NCBI RefSeq assembly: GCF_004365175.1
Contig: NZ_SOCE01000001.1
Coordinates: forward strand, 47,061-111,060
Origin: Kribbella voronezhensis
GTDB lineage: Bacteria > Actinomycetota > Actinomycetes > Propionibacteriales > Kribbellaceae
Direction of reading: 5' to 3'
Length of the DNA: 64,000 bases
The notes below the pieces were generated by a model. The model was not told the origin of the DNA, searched no databases, and saw only the letters and a list, made by a program, of their open reading frames with translations. The position numbers were made by a program, and so were the translations under genes. Below are positions 57,495 to 64,000 of the stretch, in pieces (within the stretch, counting starts at the first letter, position 1; each line of letters starts with the position of its first letter).

Positions 57495-58178
57495 TCACGC
57501 GTCTTCGAGCAAGATTCCCGCCAGCGCCTCCGGCGCGGTGACCATGGCGTCATGGCCGACGTCCAGCTCGGTGGTGTCCCAGCCGAACTCCTTGGCGAAC
57601 CGCGGGAACGGCATGGGGCCGCCAGGCGTGCACAGGACCGCTCGGCACGGGATCGCGTCGACGGCTCCGGACAGCCTGGTGGGATCGGAGAAGGTCCGGT
57701 GCGGGTGGGGCGTCAGCGACGACTCGAGCCAGGCCACCTGGTCCGGCTCCACCACGCCGACCGTGGCGGGCGGCGCGACCGGGATCACCCCTTCCTTGGT
57801 CACCGAGTCGATCCAGTTCAGGAAGAACTCCGGAGCCCGGTCTCGCAGCGACTCACCGTCGCGACCCACCCAGGCGTCGACGAGGACGAGACGGGCGATG
57901 CGCTCGGGCATCCGGTCGGCCACCTCGCGGACGACGAAGCCGGCGTAGCTGTGCCCGACAAGCACGACGTCTCGGAGGTCTTCGGAGCGCAGTACGCCCA
58001 TGACGTCAGCGACGTGGGTTTGCAGCCCGGTGTCAGCGGTGAGGAGATGCGCTCGCTCGCCCAGCCCGGTAAGCGTTGGGGTGAAGACCTGATGGCCGGC
58101 CCGCCGAAGCCGGTCCGCCACCAGCCGCCAGCACCAGCCCCCGTGCCACGCCCCGTGGACCAAAACGTACGTCGCCAT
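57495..58178 (-). CDS. Alpha/beta hydrolase (esterase-like)
   Basis: 227 residues of the salicylate-esterase/hydroxynitrile-lyase-like group: YVLVHGAWHGGWCW (oxyanion loop), nucleophile Ser in VLVGHSYAGFVV, and the His in DVGHDAMVTAPEALA. Substrate unknown. Its ATG shares one base with the stop of the truncated dehydrogenase upstream (TAATG), so it once formed an operon with it, and perhaps with the ECF41-controlled epimerase further upstream. Confidence 0.88.
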   Translation of the reverse strand: MATYVLVHGAWHGGWCWRLVADRLRRAGHQVFTPTLTGLGERAHLLTADTGLQTHVADVMGVLRSEDLRDVVLVGHSYAGFVVREVADRMPERIARLVLVDAWVGRDGESLRDRAPEFFLNWIDSVTKEGVIPVAPPATVGVVEPDQVAWLESSLTPHPHRTFSDPTRLSGAVDAIPCRAVLCTPGGPMPFPRFAKEFGWDTTELDVGHDAMVTAPEALAGILLEDA

Positions 58179-58450
58179 TACACAACTCCCTCTTCCGAAA
58201 CATTGAGCACGACCTTGCCTGCGGTGCGGCCCTGGGCCACCAGGTGATGGGCCTCCGCCAGCGGGAATTCCTTGCTTACGTGCACGATCAGCTGTCCCCT
58301 GCGGACGAGATCGGTGAGGCCGGCGTCGTCGGGGTCCACGAGATGTCCCAGAGCGCGCTGGTGGGCCCTTCTCAAGGACCTGCCTGACGCAGGATCCTGC
58401 GGAGCTGCCGGGCAGGCCAGGACCTCGACGACGGGTTCGATCGTCGAGGG
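58178..58450 (-). pseudogene. C-terminal remnant of a zinc-type alcohol dehydrogenase/quinone reductase
   Basis: Only the last part of a medium-chain dehydrogenase is left: VVEVLACPAAP, then LTDLVRRGQLIVHVSKEFPLAEAHHLVAQGRTAGKVVLNV, seen in pieces, the usual end of the quinone-oxidoreductase branch. The catalytic domain and most of the Rossmann fold (about two thirds of a ~310-residue protein) are missing; just upstream is the epimerase stop at 58477. A deletion most likely removed the 5' part. The stop codon still overlaps the hydrolase start. Confidence 0.75.
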
Positions 58451-58476
58451 CGAGGCCCACCCGGTGCGCGGCAGAG

Positions 58477-59424
58477 TCAGCCGATCCCGGTGCGGAAGCC
58501 CTCGCGCCAGCTGGGGTACCGCGGCGTCCAACCCAGCTCACGCTTGGCCTTGGCGTTCGACGACCCCCGCACCTCGGTCATCATCAAGACACCGAACTCG
58601 CCGATCAGCGGCTTGGCCGTCCAGGCGGGCAGCCGCATCGGCTTCTTGCCGCCGAGCTGCTCGGCCAGGTAGGGCAGCCACTGGGCGACGGGAGCAGGGT
58701 CGTCGTCGACGACGTTGTAGATGCCGGGTGCGCCCCGCTCGATCGCGGCAACGGTGGCGGCAACGGCATCGTCGATGTGGATCCACGACCACACCCCGCC
58801 TCCGCCGCCGACGACCGGGATCTTCCTGCGGCGAATCAACTCGCCCATTTCTCCGCGACGCGACAGCGCGTTGCCGGGCCCGTAGAAGTTGCCGTAGCGC
58901 AACACCACACCCTCGATGCCGGCCGCCGTGGTGACAGCGTCTTCGAGGTGCTTCAAGGCGCGCCACGACTGCTTCGCCTCCTTGCCGGGCTCCTCGACGA
59001 ACGGGTCGTTCTCGGTCTTGACCGGTCCGCCGGTGCGCTGGTTGGTCCAGTGTCCGCCGTAGCTCTGCGCGACGAAGCGACGGACGCCGGACGCCTGTGC
59101 TGCTGCGAGCAGGTGGTCGATGGCCTCGGTCCGCAACCGGTTGGTCATTGCGAACTCCTGGTCCCACTTCTTCATGTTTCCCGACATCCCGCTCAGCGCG
59201 GTGAGCTGGTGGACGACGACGTCCGGCTTGGCCTGGGCGACGGCGGCTCGAACGCTGGTAGCGTCGAGCGGGTCCATCACGATGCCGGTGACGCCCATCG
59301 CGTCGACGGCGGCGCGGCCGCGCTCGTTGCGGCTCGTTCCGAACACGTCGTGGCCGCTTCCGGTCAGCAGGGGCACGAGACGGCTGCCCACCGCTCCGGT
59401 CGCGCCGGCAATGAAGATTCGCAT
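58477..59424 (-). CDS. NAD-dependent epimerase/dehydratase family protein (ECF41-linked)
   Basis: 315 residues, extended SDR. NAD motif IFIAGATGAVGSRLVPLL at residues 3-20; then VVHQLTAL, AQSYGGHWTNQRTG, and VLRYGNFYGPG. Catalytic YxxxK is not seen in its normal place, as often in NmrA-like members. A TGTCACA-N16-CGTC element lies 36 bases upstream, and an ECF41 sigma gene diverges from it; ECF41 factors are known to control neighbouring carboxymuconolactone decarboxylase, oxidoreductase or epimerase (COE) genes. ATG chosen with AAGGA before it. Substrate unknown. Confidence 0.87.
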   Translation of the reverse strand: MRIFIAGATGAVGSRLVPLLTGSGHDVFGTSRNERGRAAVDAMGVTGIVMDPLDATSVRAAVAQAKPDVVVHQLTALSGMSGNMKKWDQEFAMTNRLRTEAIDHLLAAAQASGVRRFVAQSYGGHWTNQRTGGPVKTENDPFVEEPGKEAKQSWRALKHLEDAVTTAAGIEGVVLRYGNFYGPGNALSRRGEMGELIRRRKIPVVGGGGGVWSWIHIDDAVAATVAAIERGAPGIYNVVDDDPAPVAQWLPYLAEQLGGKKPMRLPAWTAKPLIGEFGVLMMTEVRGSSNAKAKRELGWTPRYPSWREGFRTGIG

Positions 59425-59459
59425 GATCCTTTTCCCTTCGGTTCGGGTTTGGCCCCTTC

Positions 59460-59486
59460 GACGGGAATGACCGGCTCCCTGTGACA
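59460..59486 (-). promoter_or_regulatory. ECF41-type promoter of the epimerase gene
   Basis: On the minus strand TGTCACA (59486-59480) is followed after exactly 16 bases by CGTC (59463-59460), the consensus I recall for ECF41 sigma factors. It points at the epimerase gene and lies in the 142-base gap to the sigma gene. No such element faces the sigma gene itself. Confidence 0.75.
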
Positions 59487-59566
59487 GCTGCCGGGAAAAA
59501 GTTGCGCCGCGGTGGTGCGCCCTGTTCGGTGCCCACGCCGCGCAGTGGTCTAATCTGAGCGAGAAG

Positions 59567-60475
59567 ATGACTGATCTCGCCCAGGCACACGACGAGCTGC
59601 GGCCGCTGATGTTCTCGATCGCGTACCGCATGCTCGGCAGCGTGGTGGAGGCGGAAGACGTCGTGCAGGAGGCATTCCTCCGCCTGCACCGCAGCTCGCA
59701 GGACGGCGTCGACAACCTCGAGGCGTACGCCACCACGGTCACCACCCGGCTCGCCATCGACACGTTGCGTTCCGCTCGCGTCCGCCGGGAGCGGTACGTC
59801 GGCCCGTGGCTACCGGAGCCGATCCTCGACTCCCCGGACGTGGACCCCGCGTACCGGATCGAGCTCGACGACACGGTGTCGATGGCGTTCCTCGTGCTGC
59901 TCGAGGCGCTCTCGCCGGTGGAACGGGCGGTGTTCGTGCTGCGCGAGGTGATCGGCTACGAGTACGCCGAGATCGCGGCGGTCGTCGACAAGAGCGAGGC
60001 GAACTGCCGGCAGATCTTCGCCCGGGCGAAGACGCGGATCAAGGACGGACAGCCGCGGTTCGCGGCGTCCCGCGAGGACCGCGACCGGTTGGCGACCGAG
60101 TTCCTCGGGGCGATCAGAAACGGCGACCTGGCCGGCCTGGAACGGCTGCTCGCCGAGAATGTGGTGTTCGTCGGCGACGGTGGCGGCCGGACGCCGGCGG
60201 TCCAGCAGCCGATCATCGGTGTGGTGGCCGTGGCCCGGTTCCTGCTCGGCCTGATGCGCCAGGGCGACCGGCTCGGCGTACTCCTCGACCTGGTGCAGGC
60301 CAACGGGCAGCCGGCGCTGCGGATCCGGGCTGCCGACGGCGCGATGCTCGGCGTGTTGACGATCGACGTCGACACCGACCGGATCGTCGGACTCAACAAC
60401 ATCCTCAACCCCGACAAACTCGGCCACCTCGGCCCGGTGGGTGACCTGAACACCCTGCTCGGCCACCGCGCCTGA
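59567..60475 (+). CDS. sigJ: ECF41 sigma factor (SigJ-like) with fused SnoaL-like domain
   Basis: 302 residues: sigma regions 2 (about 7-70) and 4 (about 110-160) followed by a NTF2/SnoaL-like domain (about 180-300) that in ECF41 factors replaces an anti-sigma factor. The three ECF41 hallmarks are present: WLPEP in the linker, DGGGR in the C-terminal domain and NPDKL near the end. The sigma part reads MFSIAYRMLGSVVEAEDVVQE and AAVVDKSEANCRQIFARAK. Divergent from its likely target, the epimerase. Confidence 0.94.
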   Translation: MTDLAQAHDELRPLMFSIAYRMLGSVVEAEDVVQEAFLRLHRSSQDGVDNLEAYATTVTTRLAIDTLRSARVRRERYVGPWLPEPILDSPDVDPAYRIELDDTVSMAFLVLLEALSPVERAVFVLREVIGYEYAEIAAVVDKSEANCRQIFARAKTRIKDGQPRFAASREDRDRLATEFLGAIRNGDLAGLERLLAENVVFVGDGGGRTPAVQQPIIGVVAVARFLLGLMRQGDRLGVLLDLVQANGQPALRIRAADGAMLGVLTIDVDTDRIVGLNNILNPDKLGHLGPVGDLNTLLGHRA

Positions 60476-60501
60476 CCGAGCGGCGACTCAGAAGCCGCGG
60501 C

Positions 60502-60747
60502 TTGGGGGGAGCGCCGACGGTGGAGGTGTGTGGGCGCTCCCGGGGTGTGGTGGTGCTCCAACCAGCGCGGACTGTTCATTCGTTCCTCGCCCAGGCTGAG
60601 TACCTGGGCGAGGTGACCTGCGGTCTGGGCATCGCTCTCACGGCGACTCTCGTCACTCTGCCCGTGGCGCTGGGTGTGTGCGCCGGCCTCTTCGCGGTTA
60701 CCGCAGCCGTGATGCGGCGCGCCCCGGTGTCAGCTGACCTGGGGTAG
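60502..60747 (+). CDS. Doubtful small membrane protein
   Basis: 81 codons from a TTG; one or two hydrophobic stretches (EVTCGLGIALTATLVTLPVALG and CAGLFAVTAAV). No ribosome site of note and no recognised family; it overlaps the LLM gene end by 18 bases. It may be chance. Confidence 0.25.
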   Translation: MGGAPTVEVCGRSRGVVVLQPARTVHSFLAQAEYLGEVTCGLGIALTATLVTLPVALGVCAGLFAVTAAVMRRAPVSADLG

Positions 60748-61662
60748 GACTTCCGCGGCGATGAGGTCGAGGTGGTCCAGGTCGGCGAGGTCGAGGATCT
60801 GGACGTACTGGCGGGACGAGCCGGCTGCCGCCAACCGGCCCAGGTGGTCGACGACCTCGGCCGGCGTACCGATGATCGAGCCGTCGCCCGGGTTCTGCGG
60901 GTCGCGGCCGATGACGGCGGCGCGGCGCTTCACCTCGGCGTCGTCCTTGCCGACGACAACTGTGTGCGCGGTCGACAGGACCAGCGTCTCCGGATCGCGC
61001 CCGATCGCCTCGCAGGCTTCGCGGACGCGGGTGAAGCGCGTCGCGGTCTCCTCGACCGACGCGAAGCCGGCGTTGAACTCCGCCGCGTACTTCGCCGAGA
61101 GCGCCGGCGTCCGCTTCTTGCCCGCGCCACCGACGATGATCGGCGGGTGCGGCTGCTGGACCGGCTTCGGCAAGGCCGGCGAATCCTTCAGCTGGTAGTG
61201 CTCACCGTCGAACGCGTACTTCTCCCCCACCGGCGTCGTCCACAGCCCGGTGATCAGCTCGAGCTGTTCGCTCAGCAGGTCGAACCGGCCGGGCGTGTCG
61301 GGGAAGTCCAGCCCGTACGCCGCGTGCTCCGCCTCGAACCATCCCGCGCCGAGCCCGAGCTCCGCACGGCCACCACTCATCTGGTCGACCTGGGCCACCG
61401 TGATCGCGAGCACGCCGGGGTTGCGGAAGGTCGCGGAGCTGACCAGGGTGCCGAGCTTGATCCGCTGAGTCTCGCGGGCGAGTCCGGCGAGCGTGATCCA
61501 GGCGTCGGTCGGGCCGGGCAGGCCGTCCCCCTCGCCCATCGCCAGGTAGTGGTCGGACCGGAAGAACGCGTCGAATCCGCACTCCTCCGTCTTCCGCGCT
61601 ACCGCGAGCAGATCGTCGTACGAGGCGCCTTGCTGGGGTTCGGTGAAGATCCTGAGCAACAT
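60730..61662 (-). CDS. LLM-class F420-dependent oxidoreductase
   Basis: 310-residue luciferase-like TIM-barrel protein of the F420 type. MLLRIFTEPQQGASYDDLLAVARK start, DAFFRSDHYL, TQRIKLGTLVSSATFRNPGVLA, GGRAELGLGAGWFEAEHAAYG (the highly conserved actinobacterial block), and HPPIIVGGAGKKRT. Expected to use F420H2 to reduce an unknown compound. It starts 10 bases after the stop of the long acidic protein on the same strand, so they are likely co-transcribed. Confidence 0.9.
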   Translation of the reverse strand: MLLRIFTEPQQGASYDDLLAVARKTEECGFDAFFRSDHYLAMGEGDGLPGPTDAWITLAGLARETQRIKLGTLVSSATFRNPGVLAITVAQVDQMSGGRAELGLGAGWFEAEHAAYGLDFPDTPGRFDLLSEQLELITGLWTTPVGEKYAFDGEHYQLKDSPALPKPVQQPHPPIIVGGAGKKRTPALSAKYAAEFNAGFASVEETATRFTRVREACEAIGRDPETLVLSTAHTVVVGKDDAEVKRRAAVIGRDPQNPGDGSIIGTPAEVVDHLGRLAAAGSSRQYVQILDLADLDHLDLIAAEVLPQVS

Positions 61663-61672
61663 GCGGACAACG

Positions 61673-64000
61673 CTATCTCGCCGTCGTGTACAGCTTCTCC
61701 AGGTACGACGGTTGCCAGTCCGGCCCGCGTCCGTTCAGCCGCCGGACCAGGCCGTCGACGTCGAGCCGCTGCTCGATCGGGTGGTCCCACCATTCCGGCA
61801 CCTGGTCGTACCAGCGGTCGATCCGCAGCGTCCGGCCGGCGGCGTCCAGGCGCGCGAACAGCCAACCGCCCTGCTCGCTCTGCGACTCCGCGACCCAGAG
61901 GTCACCGAGCAGCTCGGCGAGCCGGTCGGCGCCGTACTCCGGGTCGTCGACCTCGGGTGGTTCGAGATCGAACCGGTACGACGGACGGGCGGGATCCAGC
62001 ACCTGCACCTGGATCGTGAACCCGGACGGCACGATCTTCGTCCGCGCCCGGCACCACTCGCGCAACGCCACCAGCGCCGCGGACTCCTTCGGCCGAGGAC
62101 GAGGACGCTCGTACTCCGACCGCATCGCCTCCTCGATCGACCCCGGCCGCGGCTCCACCTTCGGCGCATCCGCCCCGACGAGCCCGAGCCCAGCAATCGC
62201 CATCCCGCCCGAACTCGCCGCCGGCGCCACCAACCGCTCCGGCACCTCAACCGGCACGCTCTCAGCTGTGTCAGCTTCAGGTGCCTCCAGTGCAGTCGTC
62301 GCAGCTTCAGGCGACCTTGCCTCGAGCGCGGCGGCAGCTACCGCCGAAGCGAGCCGAGATGGCGATCCGACAGGCTCATCCTCAACTAGAGGTTCAGCCT
62401 GCTGGTCCGACTCGGACTGCTCGAACTCGAAGTCCTGCTCAGCCTCCAGCCGCTCGTCCTGCGCCCGCCCGCCGTCGGCCGACCCATACAGCTGCTCCGC
62501 CTCGAACGACTCCTGAGAATCCTCGGACAACCCGTCCGGTTCGTCCTCCCGATCCGCCTCGAACAGCCCCTCCGGCTCGCTCCGCAACCCATCGAGACCG
62601 TCGCCTCGACCCGGCTCGGAGTGCTCCGACGGCTCGTTCCGCAACGCGTCGGGATCGTCGTCGCCGACTGCCTCGATCTGCGCGGTCACCTCACCGTCGG
62701 AAACCTCAGCCGCCTCCGGCCAGGCGGTCTCCAGCCGGCCGGTCTCCAGCCCGCCGGTCTCCGGCGAGGCGGTCTCCAGCCCAGCGGCGTCGAGGCCGGC
62801 GGTGTTCAGGCCGGCGGCTCCTAGCCCGGCGGTCTCCAGCGCGGTGGTTTCTGGCGCGGTGGTTTCTGGCGCGGTGGTTTCTGGCGCGGTGGTCTGTGGC
62901 GCGTCAGCTTCGGGGGGCGAGGGTGGGGGGAGGTCGCCGAGTTGGTCGGCGGTCCAGTCGCCGTCGCCGATGAGTTCGTCGTGGAAGACCTCGCCGCCGA
63001 GCTCGTACCCGTGCTCCCCCGGCTGCAGATCCGCCGGATCGATCGGCCGGAACCCGTTGGTCAGCAGCGGCAACCCACGCCCGTACCCGTCGTCCTCCGC
63101 CGCCCCACCACCAGCCGCGAACGGTGAGACATCCGTCGGGTAGTACTCCTCCTCGACGTCATCCCCACCCACAGCCTGCAACGCTGCCGTGTCGTCCTCG
63201 TCCCCCACAACCACTGCATCGGCGCTCGCGCCCACTTCCCGCACGGCTGACGCATCTCCGCCGGCACTCGCCGCCTGCACGCCTCGCGCATCTCCACCGT
63301 CCGCCGCCGCTGGCTGCACGCCTCGCGCAACTCCACCGTCGGCCGCCGCAGCCTGCACGCCTCGCGCAACTCCGCCGTCGGCCGCCGCTTCATGCACGCC
63401 TCGCGGAACTCCGCCGTCGGCCGCCGCTTCCTGCACGCCTCGCGCATCTCCGCTGGCACTCGCTGCCTGCACGCCTCGCGTGTCTCCGCCGTCGGCTGCT
63501 TCCTGCTCGACCGGTGCAACTCCGCCGGCGGCTGCGTCCTGCTCGAATGGTGCATCGCCGCCGTTGGCGGAGAGCTGTGGCTCAGCCGCGTTGTCGTCCA
63601 AGGGGCTCTCGGCGGCCGCCTCGACGTCGTCAGCCGAATCCGCCTCCGCGATCCGCGCTTCTCCGTCAACCCCGTGCACATCCAGGTCGTCGCCGACCGA
63701 AGCGCCAACCAGCCCGTCCGCCTCAGCTTCCAGGTCGAGCCGCTCCGATTCGACGCTCTCGACGCTGTCATCGACCGGTGCCTCGATGTCATCGACGACC
63801 GCCGCGATCTCGGCCGTGGGCGCCTCGTCATCCGCGGCCTCGCCAGCAGTTCCACCGGGCATCTCTTCCGGACCGGCGACCGAGGCGTCCGTTCCGTCGA
63901 CGGGTGACAGAACCTCGGATTCGTCGACGGGTGACAGGGCGCTGGTGTCGTCGACAGGCGACAGGACCCCGGATTCATCGGCAGGCGACAGGGCGCCGGT
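61673..64000 (-). CDS. Long acidic, repeat-rich protein (5' end outside window)
   Basis: At least 775 residues; the frame is open to the window edge, so the N-terminus is missing. Only the last ~150 residues look folded (LREWCRARTKIVPSGFTIQ, WLFARLDAAGRTLRIDRWYDQ, DWQPSYLEKLYTTAR), resembling the C-terminal domain of large actinobacterial Asp/Glu-rich proteins of unknown role. The rest is acidic, disordered and repetitive: LSPVD 9-residue units at the visible start, a 13-residue RGVQAAAADGGVA-type array, and a 5-residue APETT array. No signal or membrane segment in the visible part. Confidence 0.75.
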   Translation of the reverse strand, partial: TGALSPADESGVLSPVDDTSALSPVDESEVLSPVDGTDASVAGPEEMPGGTAGEAADDEAPTAEIAAVVDDIEAPVDDSVESVESERLDLEAEADGLVGASVGDDLDVHGVDGEARIAEADSADDVEAAAESPLDDNAAEPQLSANGGDAPFEQDAAAGGVAPVEQEAADGGDTRGVQAASASGDARGVQEAAADGGVPRGVHEAAADGGVARGVQAAAADGGVARGVQPAAADGGDARGVQAASAGGDASAVREVGASADAVVVGDEDDTAALQAVGGDDVEEEYYPTDVSPFAAGGGAAEDDGYGRGLPLLTNGFRPIDPADLQPGEHGYELGGEVFHDELIGDGDWTADQLGDLPPPSPPEADAPQTTAPETTAPETTAPETTALETAGLGAAGLNTAGLDAAGLETASPETGGLETGRLETAWPEAAEVSDGEVTAQIEAVGDDDPDALRNEPSEHSEPGRGDGLDGLRSEPEGLFEADREDEPDGLSEDSQESFEAEQLYGSADGGRAQDERLEAEQDFEFEQSESDQQAEPLVEDEPVGSPSRLASAVAAAALEARSPEAATTALEAPEADTAESVPVEVPERLVAPAASSGGMAIAGLGLVGADAPKVEPRPGSIEEAMRSEYERPRPRPKESAALVALREWCRARTKIVPSGFTIQVQVLDPARPSYRFDLEPPEVDDPEYGADRLAELLGDLWVAESQSEQGGWLFARLDAAGRTLRIDRWYDQVPEWWDHPIEQRLDVDGLVRRLNGRGPDWQPSYLEKLYTTAR
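62839..62902 (-). repeat. 15-base tandem repeat in the acidic protein gene
   Basis: Four copies of a 15-base unit (GCGGTGGTTT starts at 62841, 62856, 62871 and 62886), in frame, encoding APETT. Confidence 0.85.
63239..63505 (-). repeat. 39-base tandem repeat in the acidic protein gene
   Basis: The marker TGCACGCCTCGCG recurs at steps of 39, 39, 39, 39 and 36 bases (near 63275, 63314, 63353, 63392, 63431, 63467). All in frame, encoding 13-residue (once 12-residue) RGVQAAAADGGVA-type units. Confidence 0.85.
63906..64000 (-). repeat. 27-base tandem repeat at the window edge
   Basis: GACAG starts at 63906, 63933, 63960 and 63987, an exact 27-base step, encoding 9-residue LSPVDESEV-type units; the array continues past the window. 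Confidence 0.85.

Overview
The window is very GC-rich, uses many GTG starts, and carries an InhA-type FabI, mycothione reductase, a DUF3000/RNase D pair, an F420-type LLM oxidoreductase and the coproporphyrin-dependent haem genes. This combination points to an actinobacterium. The set of secreted proteases and nuclease, the DUF402 and peptidase-MA paralogues and the overall style suggest a Nocardioidaceae or Kribbella-like soil organism; that genus-level guess is inference only.

Layout. 1-2.2 kb: end of fabI, then fabG, dodecin and a DUF3099 membrane protein. 2.3-7.2 kb: a small Cys/His protein, moaA, SURF1, a GH15 glucoamylase/trehalase-like enzyme and an SDR without the usual catalytic Tyr. 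7.2-13.2 kb: a stand-alone LigD-type polymerase, a secreted M4 metalloprotease, a secreted ExeM/NucH-type nuclease and msrB. 13.2-17.5 kb: a tightly coupled minus-strand run hemE - GNAT - cgoX - chdC - VOC, i.e. most of the coproporphyrin haem branch. 17.5-19.4 kb: DUF3000 and RNase D. 19.4-27.4 kb: mixed metabolic and unknown genes, including an FAD monooxygenase, a His-rich methyltransferase, mycothione reductase, and a glutathione peroxidase-like/dienelactone hydrolase pair. 27.6-30.9 kb: the fadA-fadB beta-oxidation operon. 31.4-39.1 kb: three paralogous membrane-anchored gluzincin peptidases around an amino-acid permease, downstream of dxs.

40.0-42.5 kb is the clear accessory region. It is visibly lower in GC and holds a dead IS3-type orfA, an intact SUKH-3 immunity gene, an orphan YwqJ-like deaminase toxin tip, a truncated SMI1/KNR4 immunity gene, a frameshifted second SUKH-3 copy and a further unresolved remnant. 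It reads as a decaying toxin/immunity scrap-yard, and two paralogous DUF402 genes lie on either side of it (one directly adjacent, one beyond rfbB).

42.6-54.4 kb: rfbB without its usual rhamnose partners, a secreted alpha/beta hydrolase, a cation/proton antiporter fused to a UBP-type zinc finger, a HIT protein, an I9-like lipoprotein placed before a large S8 protease with PKD-like repeats, a HEAT-repeat protein, and an ECF sigma factor with a membrane partner. 54.5-61.7 kb: aconitase, then an ECF41 module (sigma factor, divergent epimerase with a matching ECF41-type promoter, a truncated alcohol dehydrogenase and a hydrolase), then an F420-type LLM protein. 61.7-64 kb: a long acidic repeat-rich protein that runs off the window.

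No rRNA, tRNA, CRISPR array, prophage or complete insertion sequence was found. Most intergenic spaces between convergent genes carry strong hairpin terminators.
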